This document shows positions 32,256 to 41,050 of a stretch of DNA of 54,673 bases, piece after piece. The notes under the pieces are model-generated. The model did no database searches. It saw only the letters and a list, made by a program, of their open reading frames with translations, and was not told the DNA's origin. A program made the position numbers and the translations under genes. The stretch covers positions 1 through 54,673 of the forward strand of contig JAABQB010000017.1 of assembly GCA_011391695.1 (NCBI GenBank). Direction: 5' to 3'. The number at the start of each line of letters is the position of its first letter. Within the stretch, counting starts at the first letter, position 1. The stretch comes from Desulfobacteraceae bacterium (lineage in GTDB: Bacteria; Desulfobacterota; Desulfobacteria; Desulfobacterales; RPRI01).

Positions 32256-34877
32256 ACCGCCAACAACTTCATAGGCTTTTGCAAGGGCCTCATCAAGTTT
32301 TTCAGGTCTGTTTCCGCCTGCCTGTGCCATATCGGGTCTGCCGCCGCCGCCACCTCCAACTATGGACGAAACCTGTTTGACAATATCTCCGGCATGATAT
32401 CTTGATGTCAGGTCTTTCGTCACGACAACAATAAGTAGGACTTTTGATCCTGCGGCACTTCCCAGGACAATTATTCCGGACTTGATCTTATCCCTGAATT
32501 TATCGGCGAGATCCCTCATTCCGGAAGGTGTCTCCGCAGTAACTTTTTTTACAAGCACGCTGATACCGTTTAACGACTTAATATCCGTATCCATCCCGTC
32601 TGTAACGGCTGATGCAGCCTTTGATTTTATCTTTTCAAGTTCTTTTTCAAGTAGCTTTTGCTGGGACAGCAGTTTTTCAACTCTTTGAAGCAAAGCGCCG
32701 GGCTTTTCCTTCACAAGACGCGCTGTTTCATTGAGGATTGTTGCTGTCTGCTGCATCTGAACTACCGCAGCGGCTCCGGTTAAAGCTTCGATTCTTCTCA
32801 CGCCTGACGCAACGCTGTATTCTGCGGTAATCTTAAAAAGACCGATATTCCCGGTTCTGTCGGTATGGGTCCCGCCGCAAAGTTCCCTGCTGAAAGATGC
32901 AAGGGAAACAACCCTCACAATATCTCCGTATTTTTCTTCAAAAAGTGCTGTTGCGCCCGATTTGAAAGCCCTGTCAGCCTCCATCTCTTCTATAGATAAA
33001 GATGCGTTTTCCCTGATTCTCTCGTTTACAAGTATTTCTATTTTATCAAGCGATTCGGAATCAACCTGCGAAAAATGCGTGAAATCAAAACGAAGCCTGT
33101 CATGAGCTACAAGTGATCCGGCCTGTTTAACATGGTCACCAAGAACCTGCCTTAAAACAGAATGCAATATGTGTGTTGCGGTATGGTTCCTGGCTATCGC
33201 ACCGCGTCTTTCGCTGTCCACAGCCAGAGTTACCACCTGCCCTTTGCTTACAGTGCCGGTAATGACTTTACCCTTGTGAATTATTATGCCTGTCGGGTCT
33301 TTGACTGTATCAGATACAGATATCGCCAGGTTCTTTGAACTTATAAGCCCTGTATCTCCGGCCTGCCCTCCCGATTCCCCGTAAAACGGGGTCTCTTCGG
33401 TGACAATTTCTATGTTCCGGCCGGTTCCCGCTTCGGCGACTTCTTCCCCGTTTTCAACAATGAGAAGAACCTTTGAATCGCATGAAAGCTTATCATATCC
33501 GACAAATTCCGGTATCAGCCTTTTTGCGGAAAGATTTTTATATGCTTCGCTGATTCCTGTAAAAGATACAACGGATCTTGATTTTTCCCTCTGCACCTCC
33601 ATGGCCCCGTTAAATCCGTCCATATCTAGAAAGAGTTTTTCATCTCTTACAACATCCCTCACGATATCAACTGGAAAACCGAAGGTGTCATACAGCTTGA
33701 ATATAACATCACCGGGAACCGTGTTCTGGCCTTTTGCCTTGATTTCCGAAAGGGTGTCATTTAGAATTTTTAATCCGTTATCAAGAGTCTCGGAAAACCT
33801 TATTTCCTCGTTCTTTATGACATTTGTTATAAACGCTTCAGCCCCGTCAAATTCAGGGTAAGCCTCTTTCATGTTTTTAATGACAACACCGGATGTTTCA
33901 TGGAGAAAGGGCTTTAAAAGGCCTATATTGCGTCCGTAACGTATGGCTCTTCGCATTATCCTGCGAAGGACATACCCCCTCCCCTCATTTGACGGGAGAA
34001 TACCGTCACAGATTAGAAATGCGGCCGCCCTGCTGTGATCGGCAATAACTTTCATAGCGATATCAGATGCTCCGGATTCGCCGGGACGCTTTCCGGAAAG
34101 CTCCGCGGTCTTTTCAATCATTGGAAGAATCAGGTCGGTATCGTAGTTGGTATCTACATTCTGTATCACCGTGACAATACGCTCGAGCCCCATCCCCGTA
34201 TCGATGCTTGGCTTGGGAAGCGGGGTCATTTTTCCGGAAACATCACGGTTAAACTGCATGAAGACGAGATTCCATATTTCGAGATATCTGTCACATTCAC
34301 ATCCGACCTTGCAATCCGGCTTACCACAGCCATATTTTTCTCCTCTGTCAATAAGGACTTCGGAACACGGGCCGCATGGCCCTGTATCTCCCATCGACCA
34401 GAAATTGTCTTTCTCACCAAACCTTACTATCCTGTCTTCCGGGATTCCGATATTGTTGTGCCAGATGCCGTGAGCTTCATCATCATCAAGATAAACCGAA
34501 GCCCACAGTTTATCAGCGGGAAGACCATAACCGTTTATTAAAAGGTCCCATGCAAATTCAACAGCTTTTTCCTTAAAGTAATCTCCGAAAGAAAAGTTCC
34601 CCAGCATTTCAAAAAAAGTATGGTGCCGTGCCGTGTAACCCACATTCTCAAGGTCGTTGTGTTTTCCCCCCGCACGCACACATTTCTGGGAAGTAACCGC
34701 CCGGACATAGTTCCTTGATTCTTCGCCGAGGAAAGTGCGCTTAAATTGCACCATCCCGGCATTTGTAAATAACAGAGTCGGATCATCGGATGGAACAAGG
34801 GATGAACTTCTGACTATCTGATGATTATGCTTTTTAAAGTATTCAAGAAACCGCCCGCGAATTTCACTGCCTGTCAT
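32250..34877 (-). CDS. alaS: Alanyl-tRNA synthetase
   Basis: A 875-aa class II synthetase. Motif 1 region is IRGRFLEYFKKHNHQIVRSSSLVPSDDPTLLFTNAGM; motif 3 region GRGYVLRRIMRRAIRYGRN; the editing site is HTATHILHSVLRQVLG with the zinc-binding CGGTHTDRTGNIG; the C-Ala domain ends GGGGGGRPDMAQAGG. The frame opens at 34889, but its ATGGAG holds the GGAG for the ATG at 34877, so I start there. It is convergent with the second TPM gene (6-nt overlap) and lies 14 nt from recA, so alaS is probably cotranscribed with recA. Confidence 0.96.
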   Translation of the reverse strand: MTGSEIRGRFLEYFKKHNHQIVRSSSLVPSDDPTLLFTNAGMVQFKRTFLGEESRNYVRAVTSQKCVRAGGKHNDLENVGYTARHHTFFEMLGNFSFGDYFKEKAVEFAWDLLINGYGLPADKLWASVYLDDDEAHGIWHNNIGIPEDRIVRFGEKDNFWSMGDTGPCGPCSEVLIDRGEKYGCGKPDCKVGCECDRYLEIWNLVFMQFNRDVSGKMTPLPKPSIDTGMGLERIVTVIQNVDTNYDTDLILPMIEKTAELSGKRPGESGASDIAMKVIADHSRAAAFLICDGILPSNEGRGYVLRRIMRRAIRYGRNIGLLKPFLHETSGVVIKNMKEAYPEFDGAEAFITNVIKNEEIRFSETLDNGLKILNDTLSEIKAKGQNTVPGDVIFKLYDTFGFPVDIVRDVVRDEKLFLDMDGFNGAMEVQREKSRSVVSFTGISEAYKNLSAKRLIPEFVGYDKLSCDSKVLLIVENGEEVAEAGTGRNIEIVTEETPFYGESGGQAGDTGLISSKNLAISVSDTVKDPTGIIIHKGKVITGTVSKGQVVTLAVDSERRGAIARNHTATHILHSVLRQVLGDHVKQAGSLVAHDRLRFDFTHFSQVDSESLDKIEILVNERIRENASLSIEEMEADRAFKSGATALFEEKYGDIVRVVSLASFSRELCGGTHTDRTGNIGLFKITAEYSVASGVRRIEALTGAAAVVQMQQTATILNETARLVKEKPGALLQRVEKLLSQQKLLEKELEKIKSKAASAVTDGMDTDIKSLNGISVLVKKVTAETPSGMRDLADKFRDKIKSGIIVLGSAAGSKVLLIVVVTKDLTSRYHAGDIVKQVSSIVGGGGGGRPDMAQAGGNRPEKLDEALAKAYEVVGGS

Positions 34878-34891
34878 TAAGAGCTCCATAT

Positions 34892-35917
34892 TTATTTTTC
34901 CACCCTGCTTTCTTCCTTCGTCGGAATAAGTCCCATCGCCTCTTTGACTTTTGGGTACAGGCTGTTGAAAATGTCGGGGTTTTCTTTTAAAAACTTTTTC
35001 ACGTTTTCACGGCCCTGACCTATTCTCTCTCCGTTATAAGAATACCATGCGCCGCTTTTCTCAATTATGCCTGCTTCCGAACCCATATCGATTGCATCGC
35101 CTATTTTCGATATTCCCTCGCCGTACATTATATCAAATTCGGCCTCCTTGAATGGAGGCGCCATCTTGTTTTTCACAACCCGAACCTTGGTCCTGTTTCC
35201 GACCACATCCTGACCCTCTTTGATTGCTGCGTTTCTGCGTATATCAAGTCTCACGGACGAATAGAACTTAAGCGCGTTTCCTCCTGTTGTTGTTTCAGGA
35301 TTTCCGAAAACCACTCCTATCTTCATCCTTATCTGGTTTATAAAAATAACGGAAGTCATCGTCTTTCCGATTGTCCCCGTCAGCTTCCTCAGCGCCTGAG
35401 ACATGAGCCTTGCCTGAAGTCCCATATGGGAATCCCCCATTTCACCTTCAATTTCAGCCCTTGGAACAAGAGCGGCGACCGAATCAATCACCATGATATC
35501 TATGGCGCCACTTCTGACCAGCATATCTGCTATTTCAAGGGCCTGTTCCCCTGTATCGGGTTGAGCAACGAGAAGTTCATCGCAGTTTACACCTATTTTC
35601 TTCGCATATACTGTGTCAAGAGCGTGCTCTGCATCAATAAAAACTGCTATCCCGCCAAGTTTCTGCGCTTCGGCAATTGCATTTAAAGTCAGAGTCGTCT
35701 TTCCCGAAGATTCAGGCCCGAAGACTTCTGTAACCCTTCCCCTCGGAATACCGCCCACACCAAGAGCCCTGTCCAGAGCGAGTGATCCGGTGGGTATTAC
35801 CGGAACATCGATAACCGGCCTGCTCCCGAGCTTCATTATGGAACCCTTGCCAAACTGACGTTCTATCTGGCCTATTGCAGTCTCAACCGCTTTTTCCTTA
35901 TCGACTGAATTGCCCAT
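34892..35917 (-). CDS. recA: Recombinase RecA
   Basis: A 341-aa RecA: Walker [14 protein letters not shown] near residues 65-77, Walker [41 protein letters not shown]1/L2 region [27 protein letters not shown]. Length and motifs are normal. A GGAGGGAA ribosome site precedes the ATG. It is followed by alaS on the same strand. No E. coli-type LexA box was found upstream. Confidence 0.97.
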   Translation of the reverse strand: MGNSVDKEKAVETAIGQIERQFGKGSIMKLGSRPVIDVPVIPTGSLALDRALGVGGIPRGRVTEVFGPESSGKTTLTLNAIAEAQKLGGIAVFIDAEHALDTVYAKKIGVNCDELLVAQPDTGEQALEIADMLVRSGAIDIMVIDSVAALVPRAEIEGEMGDSHMGLQARLMSQALRKLTGTIGKTMTSVIFINQIRMKIGVVFGNPETTTGGNALKFYSSVRLDIRRNAAIKEGQDVVGNRTKVRVVKNKMAPPFKEAEFDIMYGEGISKIGDAIDMGSEAGIIEKSGAWYSYNGERIGQGRENVKKFLKENPDIFNSLYPKVKEAMGLIPTKEESRVEK

Positions 35918-35944
35918 ATTTCCCTCCTTCTTATGTATATAAAC

Positions 35945-36044
35945 GGTTCTTCTCCCATTTAGTTGGGAGAAAGGGGTCCAGGATTCTAGGATTCAATCCG
36001 CCAAACTGTGTGGCGGAAAGTGTTTGTTTTCCAATGATTTTATT
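35945..36044. repeat. Dispersed repeat R, copy 2, with hairpin replacing the octamer run
   Basis: The ends match 16351-16443 (TTCTCCCATTTAGTTGGGAG; AAGGGGTCCAGGATT; GTTTTCCAATGATTTTAT). In place of the octamer run it carries TCCGCC-9 nt-GGCGGA at 35997-36017. It begins 28 bp upstream of recA. The rest of 36045-36293 is AT-rich; I see no gene there and no convincing promoter. Confidence 0.7.
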
Positions 36045-36293
36045 ATCGCCATACGAATCCTATAATCTTCTTTCATGCTCTAAAAAATATTCATAACAGC
36101 CTTTTTTTTATGTAATACCTGACAAAAGATTTATCCTTTGAGTATACTTCTGTAATTCTTTTGTTTACCCTATATACGAATAAAGTTGTTACCTGTTTTT
36201 TACAGCATTTAGAGGTTTGAATATCCCAAGTATTTAGAGCTGATGCTTCACTTCGTGTCACTTGGACCATAGAATCCTTGACCTCTTGAAAGC

Positions 36294-36908
36294 TTATTGA
36301 ATCACCAACTCTTTTGGAGATGGTCCGGTTATTTTATCACTATTGAAAGAAACACTCAAAAGCTCGGTGTACACCGGCCCTTCCGGCCTGAGGTCGCTTT
36401 TATATAAATAAAGCTTCCCGGCAACAAATATTTCCGATTCAAAACTCTGAAATTTTCTTAGAGCCTCAATCAGTTTCTCTCTGTCCGCCTTTTCCCTGAA
36501 TCGCCCTATTGTCAGATGCCCTTTAAACGGCCGGTCTTCCCTTTTAAAACCCGTTTCCTCAAATCTGTTTTCAAGATCATTCCGGAGGGCAGACAGCAAA
36601 GATGCTTCGCCTGAAATACCTGTCCATATTACCCTGGGACGCGTTATCCCTGGAAAAACACCAACTCCTCTGGCTGAAAGAGACAAAGGCGCATAATTCC
36701 CTGCGCAATTATCCATTGCAGCCCCAATGTTTTTAATATCAGACTCCGCAATTTCCCCGAAAAACTTTATGGTAAGATGTATCTTTTCAGGTCGGACCCA
36801 TCTTACAGGAAACCTGTAAGGTTTCAGATCTTCCTGCATTCTTCTAATGGAAGATACCGTGTTTTCCGGAAGTTTCAGAGCCACAAAAGCTCTTATTTTA
36901 TCTGACAT
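36294..36908 (-). CDS. thpR: RNA 2',3'-cyclic phosphodiesterase (LigT/ThpR family)
   Basis: A 204-aa 2H phosphoesterase: the two HxTx motifs are HLTIKFFG at about residues 46-53 and HLTIGRF at about 130-136. The family opens 2',3'-cyclic phosphate ends of RNA and was first described as an RNA ligase activity. Length fits. It follows the DUF39 gene on the same strand, 60 nt downstream. Confidence 0.9.
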   Translation of the reverse strand: MSDKIRAFVALKLPENTVSSIRRMQEDLKPYRFPVRWVRPEKIHLTIKFFGEIAESDIKNIGAAMDNCAGNYAPLSLSARGVGVFPGITRPRVIWTGISGEASLLSALRNDLENRFEETGFKREDRPFKGHLTIGRFREKADREKLIEALRKFQSFESEIFVAGKLYLYKSDLRPEGPVYTELLSVSFNSDKITGPSPKELVIQ

Positions 36909-36968
36909 GATAATATAAAATTTCCTTTTGGCCCTGATCGTTTTTTAGTATGGACGCTAACCAAGGCA

Positions 36969-38138
36969 TCAACTATCCGGAAGGGTAAACTGCGGTTCAC
37001 CCAGCAGAAATTTCCCCTTTGAAATCCATTCCTTTAAAATATTGGCAATCTCTTCGGCCTTGACATGACTCGAAAGAGGAACAGTCGGCACTTTTTTCCC
37101 CCTGATATTGATAGACCCGCTTTTTAACTCGGCATAACTGACCTGGCCGTAACTCTTTGAAATTCCGTTTGGATAATCATTCCCATAGTCAACAATCTGT
37201 GTAAATATTTCTTCATCCGATATCCCCGTATATGCCGCCATCTCTTCGTTCAATACCGGAATCGGAACACCAAGCCCCACATTCAGGGAGCAGCCATATC
37301 CCTGGATACCAATACCGACCAGCCAGTTTGGACTCATGTTTTTCAAATCTCCCATAACCCACATCGTCCCGGCGGGAGTTATCGGGATCCCCTTTTCGTT
37401 TCTTTTTGCAGAAGGTTTATGCTGAGTCCCGCTCCACGTTACATAACCTGTTCCACCTCCGAGAAATATTCTCGTTCCAATCCCTATTGTCTTATAATAT
37501 GGGTCATTAAAAAGAGGGCTTAGTTCGCCCGCCGAACAATAATTTGCATTTCCCGCTCTGGGCTTTAAAGCCCCCATGTAAGTATACGTTATTTTATCTG
37601 TAAGGTTGATGGCGCAGTTATAATTCTGATACCCGTTTCTTGGATTACAAAGGGTGGCATTTGGAATGGTGGCAAGGGTAATCTCTTTTTCTACCAAGCG
37701 GTTCGGATAACATGATGTGCCATATGCAGTGGCTTTCAGATAAATTTTTTTCCCGCCAACCAGATCCTGTATCACATGCCCCCCTCCATAACTGAATTCG
37801 CCTGGATATACTTTATTGAGAGGATCATCTTCGCAGGGTTCCGTAGCTCCTATATAACAGTCAACAGCCGCTATCCCGGCGTAGGCAGGCACATTGTTAA
37901 GCCACACCTTCGACGCTTTGATTGGGGGAACCGAATGTCCGAAATTTATAAAAGCCCCTGAAGAACACATGGGGGCAAAAGTTCCGGTTGTAACAACATC
38001 GATTTGCTTTGCAGCCTGAACAGGCCCCTTTTTTTTTACTATATCAATCATCTCTCCGGCCGTAACTACCACAACTTTTCCGGATTTGATCTTCTCGTTG
38101 ATCTCCTTGTAAGTCTTTTTTACCTTATACTCCTTCAT
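36969..38138 (-). CDS. DUF39 homocysteine biosynthesis protein
   Basis: A 389-aa DUF39 protein, the family implicated in making homocysteine by sulfuration of aspartate semialdehyde in methanogens and sulfate reducers. Typical blocks: VVTTGTFAPMCSSGAFINFGH with its Cys; CYIGATEPCEDDP; TAYGTSCYPNRLVEKEI; and GGGTGYVTWSGTQHKPS. There is no C-terminal NIL-ferredoxin or CBS domain, and no separate ferredoxin partner is next to it. The frame extends two codons upstream to a TTG, but AGGAG 7 nt before the ATG at 38138 sets the start. Confidence 0.85.
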   Translation of the reverse strand: MKEYKVKKTYKEINEKIKSGKVVVVTAGEMIDIVKKKGPVQAAKQIDVVTTGTFAPMCSSGAFINFGHSVPPIKASKVWLNNVPAYAGIAAVDCYIGATEPCEDDPLNKVYPGEFSYGGGHVIQDLVGGKKIYLKATAYGTSCYPNRLVEKEITLATIPNATLCNPRNGYQNYNCAINLTDKITYTYMGALKPRAGNANYCSAGELSPLFNDPYYKTIGIGTRIFLGGGTGYVTWSGTQHKPSAKRNEKGIPITPAGTMWVMGDLKNMSPNWLVGIGIQGYGCSLNVGLGVPIPVLNEEMAAYTGISDEEIFTQIVDYGNDYPNGISKSYGQVSYAELKSGSINIRGKKVPTVPLSSHVKAEEIANILKEWISKGKFLLGEPQFTLPDS

Positions 38139-38156
38139 GCTCAATCTCCTATTTCA

Positions 38157-38335
38157 TGTCCATCCGGAAACAAATTTTGGACAACAGTGAGTTTCCAATC
38201 CGGAAGTCGGCAATTTTGGGCAAGCTCAAGGAAATCAAGGGATTGCGCGGAGGCATACGCAATTTATGCCGCACAAGAAATCCCGCAGATTGACACCGAG
38301 ATCGATCAAAAGGGCCATTTCCGGATGGAAACTAT
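38157..38335. repeat. Inverted-repeat element with TCCATCCGGAAA ends
   Basis: TCCATCCGGAAAC near 38160 and, at the far end, TTTCCGGATGGAAAC are inverted copies. Between them are a GCGGAGGCATACGC / TTATGCCGC partial palindrome and no open frame. On the minus strand the right end begins TAGTTTCCATCCGG, the TAG being the stop codon of the M23 peptidase gene. The element fills the gap to the DUF39 gene. Confidence 0.6.
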
Positions 38336-39732
38336 TTCGATCCGGATTTAACGTCTTGTATCTTTACCGTAATATTGTTATTTATCCAGGAAGCATCCCA
38401 CCATTCCAGAGGATTTACAAATATATTATTTACAAGCATGCTGAAATGGAGATGGTCTCCGGCGGCAAGACCGGTACTTCCTGAGCGGCCGACAACACCA
38501 CCCTTTTCGATAATATCCCCTTCCTTGACATCAAAGCTGTTAAGGTGTGAATATGCGCTGAAAAGACCGAATCCATGATCAACAAAAACTGTTTTCCCGT
38601 ATATTCCGAGATCTCCGGTAAAAACAATCTTCCCCCTGTTTGCAGCAGGGACAGGCGCATTGGCAACGGAAGCAAGGTCAACACCCAGATGAACCTGGCT
38701 GTCTATCTGTTTTCCCTGATAATTATAATCCCGGTGGTCGGCAAAACCGGCCATTTTCTTGGCATTAGGAAAGCTTACAAACACTCCTTCCCAAAGGAGA
38801 GTCTTCTCCGTATTCTTCACAAGCCCTGTTATCTTCTTATAATTTTCAACGCGCAGATCTCTGTTTACCTTGAGGAACTTATCCGCAAGCGGTGTTTTTG
38901 AGTCCTGTGAGGCTTCCACATCAAATTCAGGCATCTTTGAGTTAAGAAATTCGTCTGAAATGTTGATAGAATCTTTTTTGAATATCTGCGCCTTTATAAA
39001 AACTTTAAATCCTCTCCTGGTGCTGTTGCCGGCATCATCAACCGCTTCGACAAAAACCTCTGTCCCGGGACCCTTGTCATGTTCGAGGGCAAAAAAGGAC
39101 ATATAAATATTTTTATCATTAAAAAAACCGTTATAGCCCGGGAAATAATTTCCTCCCGCATAAACCCCGTTATTCTCACAAGGCTCCGACAAACTGTATA
39201 TAACAATCCCCGAACCGCCCTGGTTAAGATTCTGTATCCCGCTTAAGACGCTCACATCAGGCCGTTTTGTATCAATCACAACTTCCTTTTCGACTGTGGT
39301 TATGTTGCCGTTCCACCACCTCTGCCAGGAATAATCCCATGCCACCATGCGCAATACTGCCTTCCCGTCCGCAAGCCCAAGTTTTTTTGGCTCAAGGGAA
39401 AGGCTGATATTGTCCTGATTTATCTTTCCGCCGCCAAGAAAACCCCCGGACGGATATTCCTTTTCAACAAGAACACTCTCTTTCCCATCTTTTACTATTG
39501 CTATCAAAATCTTGCGCAATCCTCTTTTTTTGTCTGAAACCGAAATCGACAGGTTTTTCGAAGGGCCAATCGCCATTGACAGGGCCGGCATTTCGGCCTT
39601 TATAGAAGGATTCTCCTTCTCAAGGCATATAAATAAAATCCATAAAGAAGACAGAACAACAACCAGGCCGGCCAGAGATATCAACAGAACTCTTGAACTG
39701 AATATTTTGCTTTTCAATGTGTTATAATCCAC
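38332..39732 (-). CDS. M23-family (LytM) peptidase, membrane-anchored
   Basis: A 466-aa protein. One N-terminal transmembrane helix spans about residues 14-34 (VLLISLAGLVVVLSSLWILFI), then a long periplasmic region with beta-rich segments, and a C-terminal M23 domain: HLGVDLASVANAPVPAANRG (HxxxD zinc ligands), YGKTVFVDHGFGLFSAYSHL and GDHLHFSMLVNN (HxH). The metal-binding residues are all present, so it may be an active endopeptidase on peptidoglycan. Its TAG stop coincides with the start of an inverted-repeat element. Confidence 0.9.
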   Translation of the reverse strand: MDYNTLKSKIFSSRVLLISLAGLVVVLSSLWILFICLEKENPSIKAEMPALSMAIGPSKNLSISVSDKKRGLRKILIAIVKDGKESVLVEKEYPSGGFLGGGKINQDNISLSLEPKKLGLADGKAVLRMVAWDYSWQRWWNGNITTVEKEVVIDTKRPDVSVLSGIQNLNQGGSGIVIYSLSEPCENNGVYAGGNYFPGYNGFFNDKNIYMSFFALEHDKGPGTEVFVEAVDDAGNSTRRGFKVFIKAQIFKKDSINISDEFLNSKMPEFDVEASQDSKTPLADKFLKVNRDLRVENYKKITGLVKNTEKTLLWEGVFVSFPNAKKMAGFADHRDYNYQGKQIDSQVHLGVDLASVANAPVPAANRGKIVFTGDLGIYGKTVFVDHGFGLFSAYSHLNSFDVKEGDIIEKGGVVGRSGSTGLAAGDHLHFSMLVNNIFVNPLEWWDASWINNNITVKIQDVKSGSK

Positions 39733-39861
39733 CTTTCTTGCAGGTTATATATTATGACAAATTATACTTGAGGCTTTGAAAAAAAACAGCCCCACCTCTT
39801 CCTACGAGGCCGTAAAGCATTAACAGTTAACCGGAATATAATCAAGGCCCTTTTTCGTTTC

Positions 39862-39890
39862 TTGACTTTTGAACCTCTAACCGATAGATA
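39862..39890 (+). promoter_or_regulatory. Sigma-70-like promoter of the kdsA-to-secG run
   Basis: TTGACT at 39862-39867, exactly 17 bp, then TAGATA at 39885-39890. It is about 70 bp upstream of the kdsA ATG at 39961 and is the first promoter-like site before a long plus-strand gene run. The open frame that begins at this TTG is therefore not the real start. Confidence 0.55.
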
Positions 39891-39960
39891 TCTGAATATA
39901 CAGGATTACAAAACATGCAAACGGCATTTGAAATATTCATTATTTAGATTCGGAATAATC

Positions 39961-40779
39961 ATGATAAAAACAATAAAGATCAACAATATATCTATTGGCG
40001 TCGGTTCTCCCCTGCTCATTATAGCAGGTCCCTGTGTCATTGAAGACAAAGAGACCACTATTTATATCGCCCGTTACCTGAAAGAGCTTGCGCAGAAACT
40101 TGATTTTCCTTTAATTTTCAAGGCGTCATATGATAAGGCAAACAGGACTTCCGTCAATTCCTTCAGGGGACCTGGAATTACCAGAGGACTCCAGATTCTT
40201 GAGCAGATAAAAAGCGAACTTGGCCTTGCAATCCTGTCTGATGTTCATTCAATAAATGAAATCAAAGATGCGGCCGATATTTTAGATATAATTCAGATAC
40301 CCGCATTTCTTTCCAGACAGACCGATTTTATACTGGAAATTGCAAGAACAGGAAAGCCTGTTAACATAAAAAAAGGACAGTTTCTCGCACCCTGGGACAT
40401 CCGAAATGTAGTTGAAAAGATAACATCAACCGGCAACAACAACATTCTGATAACTGAACGCGGCACAATGTACGGATACAATAATCTGATAGTTGATTTC
40501 CGGGGCATTCAGATAATGCAGGATACCGGGTATCCTGTCATCTTTGATGCTACACACAGTATTCAACTTCCGGGAGGAGGAGGAAACAGTTCCGGGGGAG
40601 ACCGTAAATTTGCTCCGGCACTTGCTCTGGCTGCTGTTGCAGCAGGAGCGGATGGCATATTCATGGAGGTTCACCCTGATCCTGACCGTGCGCTTTGTGA
40701 CGGGCCGAACTCTCTGCGACTTGACAGCTTGAATGACCTGATTATAAAGCTAAAGGCCGTCAGGAAGGCTGTATCTTAA
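39961..40779 (+). CDS. kdsA: 3-deoxy-D-manno-octulosonate 8-phosphate synthase
   Basis: A 272-aa KDO-8-P synthase, condensing arabinose-5-phosphate with PEP for LPS. Motifs: LLIIAGPCVIEDKE; FKASYDKANRTSVNSFRGPG; ITERGTMYGYNNLIVDFRG; and VIFDATHSIQLPGG. The start at 39961 matches the family; the frame extends 99 nt upstream but covers the promoter. N-terminal cysteine motif details would tell metal-dependent from metal-independent forms; the Cys in AGPCV is present. It leads into kdsC after a MITE-like element. Confidence 0.95.
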   Translation: MIKTIKINNISIGVGSPLLIIAGPCVIEDKETTIYIARYLKELAQKLDFPLIFKASYDKANRTSVNSFRGPGITRGLQILEQIKSELGLAILSDVHSINEIKDAADILDIIQIPAFLSRQTDFILEIARTGKPVNIKKGQFLAPWDIRNVVEKITSTGNNNILITERGTMYGYNNLIVDFRGIQIMQDTGYPVIFDATHSIQLPGGGGNSSGGDRKFAPALALAAVAAGADGIFMEVHPDPDRALCDGPNSLRLDSLNDLIIKLKAVRKAVS

Positions 40780-40890
40780 ATCGCGGGTAATATCTGAATT
40801 CCGGTTCTAATATTTAATAAGCATGAGAATACAGGAGTCAGAATATTCATGATGCTGTTTTTATTCTGTATTATGTATTCTTATATTAAG

Positions 40891-41039
40891 GAGCCAATTG
40901 CGAAAGTTTCAATAATCCCCTCTCCCCTTGCTGGAGAGGGTTAGGGTGAGGGAGAAAAATAACAATTATCAAGGAGATCTCACCCTCCCCTTAATCCCCT
41001 CCCATCAAGGGAGGGGAAACATACTTTTGCAATAGGCTC
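40891..41039. mobile_element. MITE-like element, copy 4 (long form)
   Basis: A 149-bp element starting GAGCCAATTGCGAAAGT and ending ACTTTTGCAATAGGCTC. It shares with copy 2 both interior palindromes (CCCTCTCC...GGAGAGGG with TTAGGGTGAGG; CTCCCCTTAATCCCC...AAGGGAGGGG). Flanks TAAG and AAAG do not form an exact duplication. Its right end lies 11 bp before the TTG start of kdsC and touches the AAGGTG ribosome site. 40780-40890 contains nothing else recognisable. Confidence 0.78.
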
Positions 41040-41050
41040 AAAGGTGTATA

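Noticed and set aside
36192-36204. CTGT-5 nt-ACAG upstream of recA as a LexA box
   Set aside because: The E. coli-type box needs an 8-bp spacer; here it is 5, and the site is about 275 bp from the start. Lineage-specific LexA boxes differ, so no call was made.
39862-39960. N-terminal extension of kdsA from the TTG at 39862
   Set aside because: The TTG is the -35 box of a well-spaced promoter, and the 33 extra residues do not match the family, which starts at 39961.
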